From Humibacillus xanthopallidus (GTDB lineage: Bacteria; Actinomycetota; Actinomycetes; Actinomycetales; Dermatophilaceae), in NCBI RefSeq assembly GCF_006717145.1, contig NZ_VFQF01000001.1, forward strand, positions 806,001 through 870,000: 64,000 nt of DNA. The letters run 5' to 3'. The notes beneath the pieces were generated by a model. The model was not told where the DNA came from. It did not search any database and saw only the letters and a program-made list of their open reading frames with translations. Position numbers and translations under genes: made by a program. Positions 25,460 to 35,086 of the stretch are shown here, one piece after another; within the stretch, counting starts at the first letter, position 1, and each line of letters opens with the position of its first letter.

Positions 25460-28400
25460 CCGCCGACGAGCGCGAACGCCGCCCAGTGCCGTGGGTGCGC
25501 ATAGCCGACCGGACCGTGCACGACGTCGCGCGACGTGCCCACGGGTGAGACCCGCCGGTCCGTCGCCGCCGCCGCATCCACGTCCGGTCGGGTCGAGACC
25601 TCCTCGCTCAGCCTGCCGTATGCCGTCCGGGCCGCATCGCTGCTCAGCCCCCGCAGCCACTGCTGCGCCTCGTGCAGGGCGGTGGCCGTGTCGGCACCGG
25701 CGAGGAGGCGCTCGTAGAAACGCCCCATGAGCAGGGCGGAGGACCTGTCGTCGACGGCCCACAGCGTCACGACGACCGCCCTGGCCCCGGCCGAGAGGAC
25801 GCCTCGAGCCAGGCCGAGCAGCTCGTCGCCTCCGGCCGGGCCGCCCTCGCCCGAGTGGCAGGCACTGAGCACCACGAGGCGGGCACGGAGGGTGAGGCCT
25901 GCGATCTCGGCCGCCTCCAGCGCAGCACCGTCGGCGAGGAGCACGCACGAGGCCTGCGGGTTGTCGCGGTCGAGGAGGCCATGGGTCGCGAGGTGCACGA
26001 CGGGTGCGGAGCCGAACGCTGCGCGGACGGCCTCCTCGGTCGCCGCCGGGCCGAGGAGCAGCTCTGCGTCCGGCAGGACGGCGGCGACGTGGGCTGCCTC
26101 GACGCGCGCACCGGGGAGCGGGGGCGCCGGCGCGCTCAGCCCGGAGACCGGGTCGGTGAGGCTCATCGCATCGGGGTCGCCCACGACGAGGGCACCCTCC
26201 CAGGAGGCCGGGTCCTGACCGGCGTCGGACGGGCCGGCGAGGGTCACGAGGCTGGCGCTGGGCAGGTAGCGCACGACATGCTGGTCGCCGAAGGGCACCC
26301 CGTCGAGCGGGAGCGCGTGGAACGGCATACCGGTGGTGGGGCCCGAGGCGACGACCACGACCTCGCGGGCGGCGCGCAACGCGTCGGCGACCGGCACGAG
26401 GAGCTGCTCGGAGAGCGCCTCGGCGTCGGTCGTGGCGGGGAGGCCGTCGGCGCAGGCGGCGCGGAAACGGCTCGCCGCCCCTGCGACGGACCACACGTCG
26501 CGCGCGTGATGGGTGGCGAGGACCCCGGCCGGCCCGATGACCCAGACGAGCACCTCGCCAGCCGCGACGAGCAGCTGAAGCAGCACGGCGTCGGGGGCCA
26601 GTGCTGCACTGACGTCTTCGACAGACACCGGCGCTGCGGCGGGGTTCACCGTGCGCCAGTGGTCGGGGTCGAGAGCGGCGAGGTGGTCCTGCGCCGACCG
26701 GGCGGCCTGCTGCGCCTCGTCGCGCTCGGCCCGGAGCCGGGCCAACGCGTCCGGGCCCGCGTCTGCGGCGATGGCGAAGAGCAGGCGGCGGCTGGCGATC
26801 TCGAGGTCGGCGTTCGCGCCGCGCCAGGCGGCGACCGCGTCGTCGGCGTCATCGGGAGCAGAGCCGGCAGGACCGGGAGGGTTGGGCGCCGGGTTCCGGC
26901 GACGGGCCGCGCCGCCGGAGACGAGGTCGACGAGGGCTCGGGCCTGACCGCGCATCGCGAGCTCGGCTGCCTCGGCGGGTCGCCCGTCGTCGAGGGCGAC
27001 CCGGGCGGCGGTGCGCACGAGGTCGGCGACGACGACCTGACCACTGACAGCCGTGCGCAGCTCGTCGTCGGAGATCGTGCTGCGGCGCAGGTCTGCCGCG
27101 CGCAGCCCGGCCAGGAGCTCGGCCGAGGCGGCTGTCCGGTCGCCCTGCCCCTCCCTGAGCAGCCCGGCGGCGAGTCGGGCCTCGACCTCGTCGGCGACGC
27201 CGGACCACCACGGCGCGCCGCCCGCCGACGCCTCGAGCTCCGCGAGCAGGGGTGCGGCTCGGTCGGGTTCGCGCAGTCGCACGAGGGCCGAGAAGCCTTG
27301 CAGGAGAAGCCTTCGACGCTGGAGGGCCAGCATCGACGCGATGGCCTCCGCCGGCAGGGTCGACACGGCAGCATCGACCCCCGCACCGGGGCCGATGCCG
27401 AGGACGCCCGCCGCGTTCGCCGCGAGCTGCGTCTGCACCGCGGCCGCCATGACGTCTGCGGCGATGGCGTACTCGTGCCGGCTCGCCCGCACGGCGAGCA
27501 GAGCCCCGGGGTGGTCCGTCGTCGCCAGGACGAGCGCTTCGTCGAGCAGCCGTGTCGACCCCTCGTCGTCGCCTTCCTCGCTGCGGCGCTCTCCCTCATA
27601 GACGAGGGCGACCGCGTCGCTGCCCGGCGCGGGCAGCTGTGCGCCGAGAGCCGCCACCACGGACGGTGTCGAGTGGTAGCGCTCGGCCACGGCGCGCATC
27701 TGCGCACCGTCCCTGTCGACGACGGCGATCTGGTAGAGCTGCATCAGCAGGAGGCCGAGCTCGGTGCTGACGGCCGAGGTCGCCGCCTCCGACGTCGCTG
27801 CGCCGAGACCGGCGATGGCCTCCTCGACGAGGAGGCGGGCGCGGCGGGTCGAGCCCACCGACGCGAGCACCTGGGCGCGGTCGATCGTGCACCGGGTCAG
27901 GTGCTCGGTGATGCCTGCGGGGCGGGCGAGCGCCTCGGAGAGGTCGAGGGCGGCCAGGGCCGGCTCGGCGGCGACGGCGGAGAGGCGCCACAGGCGGCTC
28001 ACCCTCGAGCAGAGCTGGGCGAGCCCGAGCACGGTTGCCGCGCCGGTGCGCTCGCCGACCCCTGTCGCGGTGTCGGCGGCGAGGGCGGTGTCGGCCGGCA
28101 GGCGGCCGGCGGCGAGGCGAGCGAGACCCAGGTGGGTCGCGGCGGCGGCGCTGCCGGCAAGGTCTCCGGCAGCGCGGTAGGCGGCGAGGCTCGTCTCCGC
28201 CTGCTCGACCGCACCCGCCGCATCGCCCGTGGCCGCGCGCAGCCAGGTGCGGCGCAGGGCGAGGTGTGCCGTCCACGTCGGCCCGGTGAGCAGCGCAGCG
28301 GCGCGGTCCCACGCCTGCTCGGCGGCGACGAGGTCGAGCGCGACGGCGCCCTCACGGTCCTCGAGGCCGCCGATGCTGCCGTCCAGCCCGATGACCGGCT

Positions 28401-29085
28401 GCAGCGAGCAGTTCCACACCGCAGGGCTGCTCAGCGGCGCCGCGGCCCAGTCGCCGCGCAGCATCTCGACGTAGCCCCGCACCTCGCCGTCGGCCGCGAC
28501 GGCCTCCACCGAACGCGCGGCTGCCAGGGCCTGCTCGCGTCGACCCGCTCGACGGTCGATGTCGGCCAGCCAGAGACGGGCGATCTGGCCCGTGCGCGGG
28601 TCGATGCTCTCCGCCGAGCTGACGAGCGAGGCTCCGGCCGTCGCGACCTGCTCGAGGACGGCGAGGCTGAGAGCTCCGGCCCACGGGTTGTCGGGCGGCA
28701 GCATCGCCTGCCACTGGAGCAGCCCGGGCACCTCGAGGGCGGCGAGCTCGCACAGGGTGCGCACCGGCGGAGAGGCGAGCGAGAGGGCGCCCAGCACCTG
28801 CTCGAGGTCGGCGTCGACCTCACCGACCGACCCGGGGAGCTGCACCATCTGCCGGGCGCCACCGTCCGGCAGTGCGACCAGGGCCAGCAGCCGCGCCAAC
28901 CGGGCGAACGCCGCTGCGACGGCGGCCTCGTCGGCCTGGTCGGTCGCCGTGTCGGTCAGCGAGTGGGCCGCGGCGTGCCGGTCACCGGCCGACAGCCGGC
29001 GCAGCGGCCCCTCGAGCCGCGGAGCGACGCGGACGGCAGCCCGCACCAGCTCGTCGACCATGACGTCGATCGGGTGACCGGGCAT
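25456..29085 (-). CDS. CHAT domain protein with long helical-repeat region
   Basis: A 1209-residue protein. Residues about 1-800 are Ala/Leu/Glu-rich with TPR-like helical periodicity. The C-terminal about 300 residues form a CHAT (caspase-HetF-associated with TPRs) domain with the expected dyad: His1035 in HLATHG and Cys1076 in LSACHSG. CHAT proteins are caspase/separase-like cysteine proteases or their relatives, several of which act in signalling or defence. ATG 29085 is chosen (AGGA upstream); the frame is open a further 500 codons but only as antisense shadow of the next gene. It is preceded by a DUF4349 membrane protein 44 bases away, suggesting an operon. Confidence 0.85.
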   Translation of the reverse strand: MPGHPIDVMVDELVRAAVRVAPRLEGPLRRLSAGDRHAAAHSLTDTATDQADEAAVAAAFARLARLLALVALPDGGARQMVQLPGSVGEVDADLEQVLGALSLASPPVRTLCELAALEVPGLLQWQAMLPPDNPWAGALSLAVLEQVATAGASLVSSAESIDPRTGQIARLWLADIDRRAGRREQALAAARSVEAVAADGEVRGYVEMLRGDWAAAPLSSPAVWNCSLQPVIGLDGSIGGLEDREGAVALDLVAAEQAWDRAAALLTGPTWTAHLALRRTWLRAATGDAAGAVEQAETSLAAYRAAGDLAGSAAAATHLGLARLAAGRLPADTALAADTATGVGERTGAATVLGLAQLCSRVSRLWRLSAVAAEPALAALDLSEALARPAGITEHLTRCTIDRAQVLASVGSTRRARLLVEEAIAGLGAATSEAATSAVSTELGLLLMQLYQIAVVDRDGAQMRAVAERYHSTPSVVAALGAQLPAPGSDAVALVYEGERRSEEGDDEGSTRLLDEALVLATTDHPGALLAVRASRHEYAIAADVMAAAVQTQLAANAAGVLGIGPGAGVDAAVSTLPAEAIASMLALQRRRLLLQGFSALVRLREPDRAAPLLAELEASAGGAPWWSGVADEVEARLAAGLLREGQGDRTAASAELLAGLRAADLRRSTISDDELRTAVSGQVVVADLVRTAARVALDDGRPAEAAELAMRGQARALVDLVSGGAARRRNPAPNPPGPAGSAPDDADDAVAAWRGANADLEIASRRLLFAIAADAGPDALARLRAERDEAQQAARSAQDHLAALDPDHWRTVNPAAAPVSVEDVSAALAPDAVLLQLLVAAGEVLVWVIGPAGVLATHHARDVWSVAGAASRFRAACADGLPATTDAEALSEQLLVPVADALRAAREVVVVASGPTTGMPFHALPLDGVPFGDQHVVRYLPSASLVTLAGPSDAGQDPASWEGALVVGDPDAMSLTDPVSGLSAPAPPLPGARVEAAHVAAVLPDAELLLGPAATEEAVRAAFGSAPVVHLATHGLLDRDNPQASCVLLADGAALEAAEIAGLTLRARLVVLSACHSGEGGPAGGDELLGLARGVLSAGARAVVVTLWAVDDRSSALLMGRFYERLLAGADTATALHEAQQWLRGLSSDAARTAYGRLSEEVSTRPDVDAAAATDRRVSPVGTSRDVVHGPVGYAHPRHWAAFALVGG

Positions 29086-29129
29086 GCGTCCTCGCTCTGT
29101 CGGGTCCTGCTCCCCCGAGGATAGGGGCC

Positions 29130-30503
29130 TCAGTCCGTCGACGACGGCGGTGTCGGGGCAGCCGCCGGTGCCGGGGTCGCGGCCGTCGGGGCGGCCGGGG
29201 TCGCGGCTGCGACGCTCGGGGTGGCGCCCGTCGTCCGCTGGCGCCTCCGCACCACGCGCAGGGTGACGAAGGCGCCGAGCCCGATGAGCAGCAGCCAGGG
29301 CAGCAGCACCGCGAGGCCGGTGAGGATGACGGTGAGCGAGGTCAGCAGCGCCTCCCACGCGCCGCGCAGACCACCGACGACGCCGCTGCCCTCGTCGACG
29401 ACGGCTGCGGCGGCCGGGGTCCACATCGTCACGGTGACCTCCGACATCGTCGTGCGCTTGTCGAGGTCGGCGAGCTGCTGGGTGAGCGCGTCGAGGTCGG
29501 ACTGGCGACGGGTCAGCTCGCTCTCGAGGACGAGCAGCTGCTGGAGGTCGGTGGCCTTGGCCATGAGGGCCCGCACCCGAGTGATGCTGTCGCGGGCCGG
29601 TCCGATCCGCGCCTGGGTGTCGATGTAGGTCGCGGTGACGTCCTCGGCCTGCGCTGAGCGGTAGGACACGGTGCCGAGCGCTGACAGCTGGGTGAGCACG
29701 CCGTCGAGCTTCTCGGCGGGGACGCTGAGGGTCAGCCGTGCCTGGTGCAGCCCGACCGGAGCCCACGTGCCCGAAGAGCCCGTGACTCCCGTGAGGCCCG
29801 TCGACGGTATGCCGTCCGGGCCCGTCCCCGAGGCGCCCTGCTTCGCGGCGCCGACGGGGTCGACTGCCGTGACGACGTCCTCGCTGAGCACCGTGCCGCC
29901 GGCGCTGGTGGCGATGATGCGCGCCTGACCCGCCGAGCCGGCGAGGTCCGTCACCTGCAGGCCGATCCATGCCGTGCGGGCGATCTTCGTGGCATCGAGG
30001 GCGGCGGCCGCTTGCGGCGTCAGGAGGGCGCCGCCCGCCGTCTTCGCGGAGTCGCTCGACGCCTGGGGGGACTCGGGCGTGCCGCTGCCCGCTACCGACC
30101 CTGCCGACCCTGAGGAGTCGGACAGGCCGGGCGCTCCAGCCGAGCCGGCCGCGCCGCTGGCGTCTCGCTGGACCTGCGCGGGCGCGCCGGCGGTCGAGGC
30201 CTCCGACCCCGAGCCGCCACCGCCCGACAGCCGGGCCAGGCCGATCGGGACGGCGAGCGCGATGACGGCCAGTGCCACAAGGGTGATCGCGATGGCCCGA
30301 CCGTGCGCCCTGCCGAAGGATCGTGCGCGGTCCTGCCACGATCGCCCCTCCCCGGGCGGACGTGCCCCGGCGCCACCCACGACGGGCGCCGATGAACTCG
30401 TCGAACCCTGCGACGGGCTCTGAGACGAGCCCTGCACCGAGCTCTGCTTCGAGGTCTGGGACGCGCCCGTGGTCGTCCTGTCCGGGCTGGTCGTCATCGT
30501 CAT
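29130..30503 (-). CDS. DUF4349 domain-containing membrane protein
   Basis: A 457-residue protein. It has a Ser/Gln/Gly-rich cytoplasmic N terminus, a membrane segment at about 70-92, an extracytoplasmic DUF4349 region (about 180-375) ending in a coiled-coil-like stretch (LLVLESELTRRQSDLDALTQQLADLD), a second membrane segment (about 385-410) and a Pro/Ala/Thr tail. ATG 30503 is preceded by GAGAGGG at good spacing, better than GTG 30518. Function unknown; DUF4349 proteins are generally membrane-anchored with a periplasm-facing coiled coil. Likely co-transcribed with the CHAT gene. Confidence 0.8.
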   Translation of the reverse strand: MTMTTSPDRTTTGASQTSKQSSVQGSSQSPSQGSTSSSAPVVGGAGARPPGEGRSWQDRARSFGRAHGRAIAITLVALAVIALAVPIGLARLSGGGGSGSEASTAGAPAQVQRDASGAAGSAGAPGLSDSSGSAGSVAGSGTPESPQASSDSAKTAGGALLTPQAAAALDATKIARTAWIGLQVTDLAGSAGQARIIATSAGGTVLSEDVVTAVDPVGAAKQGASGTGPDGIPSTGLTGVTGSSGTWAPVGLHQARLTLSVPAEKLDGVLTQLSALGTVSYRSAQAEDVTATYIDTQARIGPARDSITRVRALMAKATDLQQLLVLESELTRRQSDLDALTQQLADLDKRTTMSEVTVTMWTPAAAAVVDEGSGVVGGLRGAWEALLTSLTVILTGLAVLLPWLLLIGLGAFVTLRVVRRRQRTTGATPSVAAATPAAPTAATPAPAAAPTPPSSTD

Positions 30504-30600
30504 CGGAGTCCCTCTCACGGGGGCGGCGGGGCCCTGCTGTCACACCGCTTCTGACCATCAAGACACGCGGCACTGCGCGAACGTTGCAGCCGCCATCACC

Positions 30601-30641
30601 GGCACCTCCCACCACAGGCACCTCCCACCACCGGCACCTCT
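30601..30641. repeat. 16-bp tandem repeat in a divergent promoter region
   Basis: GGCACCTCCCACCAC repeats with a 16-base period: units at 30601-30616 and 30617-30632, and a partial third from 30633. It lies in the 222-base spacer between the divergently transcribed DUF4349 and cgoX genes. Tandem direct repeats in such a position can be regulator sites, but they may also be simple slippage. Confidence 0.55.
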
Positions 30642-30725
30642 CGACCTCCGTGAGCCGGCCCGAGCCCGGTACGAGGTCGCGGACCCGCGAGCGGTCGTGA
30701 CATCGGCGGGTGACACAGTGGTGGC

Positions 30726-32105
30726 ATGCGCAGGAAGGTCGCCGTCATCGGTGGGGGGATCGCCGGTCTGGCGGCCGCGTGGGAGCTTGCACGGCACGAC
30801 ACCGACATCTCGGTGACGGTCTACGAGGGCAGCGACCGGGTCGGCGGCAAGCTGCGCCTCGAGCAGGTCGGGGGAGCGCTCGTCGACGTGGGCGCCGAGT
30901 CCGTCCTCGCCCGCCGCCCCGAGGCCCTCACCCTCTTCGAGGAGATCGGGGTCGACGGTCGCACCACGCACCCGGCCGCCGTCGGGGCCACGATCGTCTC
31001 GGGTGGCCGGCGCTGGCCTATGCCGTCCGGCACCGTGATGGGCGTGCCCTCCGACCCCGAGTCGGTGCGCGGCCTGCTGACCGATGCCGAGGTGCAGCGG
31101 CTATCCGACGAGCCGCTCGCCCCGCTCACGGCCGACGACGTCTCGGTCGGTGACTTCGTCGACGTCCGGCTCGGGCCCGCGGTCACCGACAAGCTCGTCG
31201 AGCCCCTTCTCGCCGGCGTGTATGCCGGCCACGCCCGACGCATCTCCCTCGACATGGCCGTGCCCGCCCTCAGCCGCGCTGCCCACGAGGGGCGCTCGCT
31301 GCTCGAGGTCGCGCGCGAGGCCCAGCTGGCCGCGCTGTCGGCGCCGACCGCCGTCCTGCCCGTCTTCGCTACGCTCGTGGGCGGTCTCGGCACCCTGCCG
31401 CCCGCGCTGGAGGCTGCCCTGCTCGACGCCGGGGTCGAGGTGCGCACGCGCGCTGTCGTCCGCGAGCTGCGACCCGACGGCGACGGCTGGGTCGTCGGGG
31501 CCGGTCCGACGACCGCTGTCGTCGAGGAGCGACACGACGCCGTGGTCATCGCCGTCCCAGCCCACCCCACGGCGCGCCTGCTCACCGACATCGCACCCAC
31601 GGCGGCCGGGCAGCTCGCCCGCATCGACTACGCGTCCATGGCGATCATCACCCTCGCCGTCGACGGCCGGCCCGACGCCCTGGCGGGCACGAGCGGCTTC
31701 CTCGTGCCACCGGTCGAGGGCCTGACCATCAAGGCCGCGACATTCAGCACGACGAAGTGGCCGTGGCTCGCCGACGCGCACCCGGGCCGCACCTGGCTGC
31801 GCGCCTCGATCGGTCGCCACGGCGAGGAGGCCTCGCTGCAGCACGACGACGCCGTCCTCGTCGAGACCGCCCTCACCGACCTCCGGAAGGTCGTGGGTGA
31901 CCTGCCCGACCCGGTCGCCGCCCACGTGCAGCGCTGGGGCGGGGGACTTCCGCAGTATGCCGTCGGGCACCGACGCGTCATCGAGGTCGCCCGGCGCGAC
32001 CTGCCGCCGACGATCACCCTGGCCGGGGCGGCATACGACGGGGTCGGGATCCCCGCCTGCATCGCCTCGGGACGCGCGGCCGCACGGGCGCTGCTCACCC
32101 CCTGA
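30726..32105 (+). CDS. cgoX: Coproporphyrinogen III oxidase (HemY/CgoX type)
   Basis: A 459-residue FAD enzyme of the protoporphyrinogen-oxidase family with N-terminal [13 protein letters not shown] dinucleotide fold and a C-terminal [18 protein letters not shown] motif. In actinobacteria this enzyme oxidises coproporphyrinogen III to coproporphyrin III in the coproporphyrin-dependent haem pathway. The chdC gene begins 34 bases downstream, which supports that assignment over classical protoporphyrinogen oxidase. Confidence 0.9.
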   Translation: MRRKVAVIGGGIAGLAAAWELARHDTDISVTVYEGSDRVGGKLRLEQVGGALVDVGAESVLARRPEALTLFEEIGVDGRTTHPAAVGATIVSGGRRWPMPSGTVMGVPSDPESVRGLLTDAEVQRLSDEPLAPLTADDVSVGDFVDVRLGPAVTDKLVEPLLAGVYAGHARRISLDMAVPALSRAAHEGRSLLEVAREAQLAALSAPTAVLPVFATLVGGLGTLPPALEAALLDAGVEVRTRAVVRELRPDGDGWVVGAGPTTAVVEERHDAVVIAVPAHPTARLLTDIAPTAAGQLARIDYASMAIITLAVDGRPDALAGTSGFLVPPVEGLTIKAATFSTTKWPWLADAHPGRTWLRASIGRHGEEASLQHDDAVLVETALTDLRKVVGDLPDPVAAHVQRWGGGLPQYAVGHRRVIEVARRDLPPTITLAGAAYDGVGIPACIASGRAAARALLTP

Positions 32106-32139
32106 GGGCACGGTCAGGGGCGCTTGTCATGATGGGTTC

Positions 32140-32841
32140 ATGAGCGATCGACTGACTCCGGCACAGATGCGTGAGATCAACGAGACCATCCGCTACTCGA
32201 TGTGGTCGGTCTTCGCCTCGGCGACACCGTTGGGCGAGGACCGCGACAAGGCCCTCTCCGAGCTCGAGGCGTTCCTCGCCGAGATCGCCGAGCAGGGGGT
32301 CGTCGTGCGCGGCCTCTACGACGTGGCCGGGCTTCGGGGCGATGCCGACCTCATGATCTGGTGGCACGCGGCCACCATCGAGCAGCTCCAGTCGGCCTAC
32401 CACGGCTTCCTGCGCACCGAGGTGGGCCAGCACCTCGAGCCGGTGTGGAGCAACGCTGCGCTGCACCGCCCGGCGGAGTTCAACAAGAGCCACATACCGG
32501 CCTTCATGGCCGACGAGCAGGCCCGCCGCTACGTCTGCGTCTACCCGTTCGTGCGGTCCTACGAGTGGTACCTGCTCGACGAGAAGGAGCGCCGCGACCT
32601 GCTGCGCGAGCACGGGCAGATGGCGCGGGACTACCCCGACGTGCGGGCCAACACGATCGCGTCCTTCGCGCTCGGCGACTACGAGTGGCTGCTCGCCTTC
32701 GAGGCCGACGAGCTGCACCGCATCGTCGACCTCATGCGCGAGCTGCGGGCCTCGGGGGCTCGCCGGCACGTGCGCGAGGAGATTCCCTTCTTCACCGGCC
32801 CCCTCGTCGACCCGGCGCACCTCGTCGCCAACCTGCGCTGA
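32140..32841 (+). CDS. chdC: Coproheme decarboxylase (HemQ/ChdC)
   Basis: A 233-residue member of the chlorite-dismutase fold, the length typical of actinobacterial ChdC. It decarboxylates coproheme to haem b with H2O2. Visible family features are [19 protein letters not shown] with the conserved His in REHG, and the [13 protein letters not shown] strand. ATG 32140 gives the normal N terminus. Together with hemE and cgoX it gives three steps of the terminal haem route within 10 kb. Confidence 0.92.
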   Translation: MSDRLTPAQMREINETIRYSMWSVFASATPLGEDRDKALSELEAFLAEIAEQGVVVRGLYDVAGLRGDADLMIWWHAATIEQLQSAYHGFLRTEVGQHLEPVWSNAALHRPAEFNKSHIPAFMADEQARRYVCVYPFVRSYEWYLLDEKERRDLLREHGQMARDYPDVRANTIASFALGDYEWLLAFEADELHRIVDLMRELRASGARRHVREEIPFFTGPLVDPAHLVANLR

Positions 32842-32877
32842 CGCCCACGTGGCCGGGGCTGCAGGCGCCGCCTCGGG

Positions 32878-33258
32878 TCAGCTGTCGAGGTTCTTCGCGA
32901 TGATGACGATCGCGGGGATGAGCAGCAGGGCGAGCCAGGACCGCGTCAGCGCGAAGGCGGCGATGCCGATGAACGGGGCGAGGGCGCTCAGGGTCGAGCT
33001 CAGCCGGCGGTGAGACGTGGCGGGCCGCGGGGCCGGCAGGTTGCGGCGGGCCGGGTCTGCCTCGAAACGGGGCTGCGGCTCCGGCAGGTCGGCGAAGAGG
33101 GCCGTGATGTCGGAGCGCGTCACCGCGTCGCGGGCCCGGCCGCGCCGGTCCTCGTACTCGAACGCGTCGAGCCGCCCGGCGGTGTGATGCACCTCGAGGG
33201 CCGCGAGCGCGTCGTCGCGCTCGCGGGTCCCGATGCGGATGTCCCCGTCGCCGTTCAT
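32878..33258 (-). CDS. DUF1707 domain membrane protein
   Basis: A 126-residue protein. Residues about 5-60 form the actinobacterial DUF1707 (SHOCT-like) domain (IRIGTRERDDALAAL, GRLDAFEYEDR). A linker follows, then two adjoining hydrophobic segments at about 88-122 that would anchor it in the membrane. These proteins are common in actinobacteria and may act as membrane-tethered adaptors; no activity is known to me. Confidence 0.8.
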   Translation of the reverse strand: MNGDGDIRIGTRERDDALAALEVHHTAGRLDAFEYEDRRGRARDAVTRSDITALFADLPEPQPRFEADPARRNLPAPRPATSHRRLSSTLSALAPFIGIAAFALTRSWLALLLIPAIVIIAKNLDS

Positions 33259-33289
33259 GCTCCCAATCTAGGCGAGAGGGCGCGCGGTC

Positions 33290-33754
33290 TCAGGCGGACG
33301 TGGACGGGTCGCCCTGCTGCTTCGGCTGCTCGTCGGGCTGCAGGCGCAGCGAGATCGAGTTGATGCAGTAGCGCTGGTCGGTGGGCGTGTCGTAGCCCTC
33401 GCCCTCGAAGACGTGACCCAGGTGGCTGCCGCAGGTCGCGCAGCGCACCTCGACGCGCTTCATCCCGAAGGCGCGGTCCTCGATATACTCGACCGTGTCG
33501 CCGGCGAGGGGGGAGTAGAACGACGGCCAGCCGCAGTGCGACTCGAACTTCGTGTCGCTGCGGAAGAGCTCGGCGCCGCACGCGCGGCACGAGTAGACGC
33601 CCTGCGTCTTGGTGTCGGTGTACTCACCCCGGAAGGCGGGCTCGGTGCCGGCCTGACGCAGGACCTTGAACTCGGCGGGGGTCAGGGACTCGCGCCACTC
33701 CTGCTCACTGCGCTGGACGGCATACGGCTTGCTGGAGGTCGTCTTGTCGCTCAT
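33290..33754 (-). CDS. msrB: Peptide-methionine (R)-S-oxide reductase
   Basis: A 154-residue cytoplasmic repair enzyme that reduces methionine-R-sulfoxide. The catalytic cysteine is Cys130 in RYCINS, and four zinc cysteines lie in CRAC (56, 59) and CATC (105, 108). HCGWPSFY and GHLGHVF-like motifs are present. ATG 33754 (MSDKTTSS) is chosen; 36 upstream in-frame residues are not family-like. It neighbours haem and oxidant-producing genes only loosely. Confidence 0.93.
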   Translation of the reverse strand: MSDKTTSSKPYAVQRSEQEWRESLTPAEFKVLRQAGTEPAFRGEYTDTKTQGVYSCRACGAELFRSDTKFESHCGWPSFYSPLAGDTVEYIEDRAFGMKRVEVRCATCGSHLGHVFEGEGYDTPTDQRYCINSISLRLQPDEQPKQQGDPSTSA

Positions 33755-33875
33755 GTCCGGACCAACGCCACGGGCGCCGACTTTGTGCCCGTCAGGGCGC
33801 GAGAAGGAGGCGCGCGGGCGTGCCCGGCTCGCCGCGGTGGGCACCTGCGGCGGTGCGGGCACGGTCTTTGCGACG

Positions 33876-35057
33876 ATGGGGCCCGTGCAGTGGCGGAAGG
33901 TGGTCTCGCGGCCCGCGCTCGTCGCCGCGGCGGTGGGCAGCGGGTCTGCCGTGGGTGCTGCCGCCGGCTCCGTGGCGGCGGCGGCCTACTTCGCCCGTCG
34001 GGTGCTGACCCCCGACGAGCTCCAGCCCGACAACGTCATGATCCTCGACCGCGACGCCGACTCGGTGACCTTCACAGCGACGCTCGACACGACCGGACCG
34101 GGTCGCTACGGCGTCTGGCTGGCCGGCGGTCTCGGCCACGCGCGCGTCGGGCAGGTGCTCCTGCAGGACGCGATGACGGTCACCCGTGAGCTCATCGCGG
34201 TCGACCGCGGAGAGCTCGCTCCCGGTCCCGCCCGGTGGAACCAGTACTTCTACTGGGACCGCCCGTCGGTCAGCCTCGGCCTGCCCGAGGAGGACGTCAG
34301 TGTGCTCTCGGACGTCGGCGGGCTGCCGGGGTGGGTCGTGCGGCCCGACCCCGACGTGCCCGCGACGGGCGACTGGGCGGTGCTTGTGCACGGCCGTGGC
34401 GCCCGCAAGGAGGAGACGCTGCGCGCCGTCCCCGTGCTGCGGCGGGCGGGTTGGACGAGCCTCGTCGCGGCCTACCGCAACGACCGCGACGCGCCTCCGG
34501 GCCCCGACGGGCGCTACAACCTCGGCCTCTCGGAGTGGCGCGACATCGAGGCGGCGATGGGGTATGCCGTGTCGCACGGTGCGCGTCGCATCGTCCTCAT
34601 GGGTTGGTCGATGGGGGGAGCCGTCGTGCTGCAGGCACTCGACCGGTCACCGCTCGCTGAACGCGTCGTCGGGGTGTGCCTCGACTCGGCCGTGCTCGAC
34701 TGGGGCGTCGTGCTGCGGCACCACGCGCGCGTGCACCGCGTGCCCGGGCCGCTCGCCCGGATGGCCACCGACCTCATGGGCTCACGCGGCAGTCGTCGCC
34801 TCGTCGGCGTGCACGAGCCGCTCGACGTCGCGCGCACCGACTGGGTAGCCCGGGCCGACGAGCTGACCCGGCCGATGCTCGTCATGGCGTCCGACGGCGA
34901 CGACTTCGTGCCCATCGGGCCGGCCGTCGCGATCGCCGGCCGGCGACCCGACATCGTGAGGTTCGAGCGGTGGCAGGTGGCCCGGCACTGCCGGGAGTGG
35001 AACGAGGACCCGGTGCGGTGGGAGCGGGCCGTGGCCGACTTCCTCGCGTCGGTGTGA
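33876..35057 (+). CDS. Membrane-anchored alpha/beta hydrolase
   Basis: A 393-residue protein. An N-terminal hydrophobic Ala/Gly-rich segment (about 12-42) is a probable membrane anchor. A beta-rich region (about 45-145) precedes an alpha/beta hydrolase domain with LVHGRGARKEE and the nucleophile elbow GWSMGG (Ser245). A catalytic Asp is likely in SDGDDFVP, and a His in ARHCREWNED. ATG 33876 is chosen; the upstream frame overlaps msrB antisense. Substrate unknown. Confidence 0.8.
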   Translation: MGPVQWRKVVSRPALVAAAVGSGSAVGAAAGSVAAAAYFARRVLTPDELQPDNVMILDRDADSVTFTATLDTTGPGRYGVWLAGGLGHARVGQVLLQDAMTVTRELIAVDRGELAPGPARWNQYFYWDRPSVSLGLPEEDVSVLSDVGGLPGWVVRPDPDVPATGDWAVLVHGRGARKEETLRAVPVLRRAGWTSLVAAYRNDRDAPPGPDGRYNLGLSEWRDIEAAMGYAVSHGARRIVLMGWSMGGAVVLQALDRSPLAERVVGVCLDSAVLDWGVVLRHHARVHRVPGPLARMATDLMGSRGSRRLVGVHEPLDVARTDWVARADELTRPMLVMASDGDDFVPIGPAVAIAGRRPDIVRFERWQVARHCREWNEDPVRWERAVADFLASV

Positions 35058-35086
35058 CGCCGGTGCGACGCGCGGCGTAGCGCGAC

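Noticed and set aside
23681-26494. 937-codon antisense frame over murJ and the CHAT gene
   Set aside because: Low-complexity Glu/Arg/His product without domains; it is the mirror of two well-supported genes.
29086-30621. N-terminal extension of the CHAT protein to 1721 residues
   Set aside because: The extra codons are Arg/Gly/Pro-rich shadow of the DUF4349 gene in another frame, as expected at this GC content.
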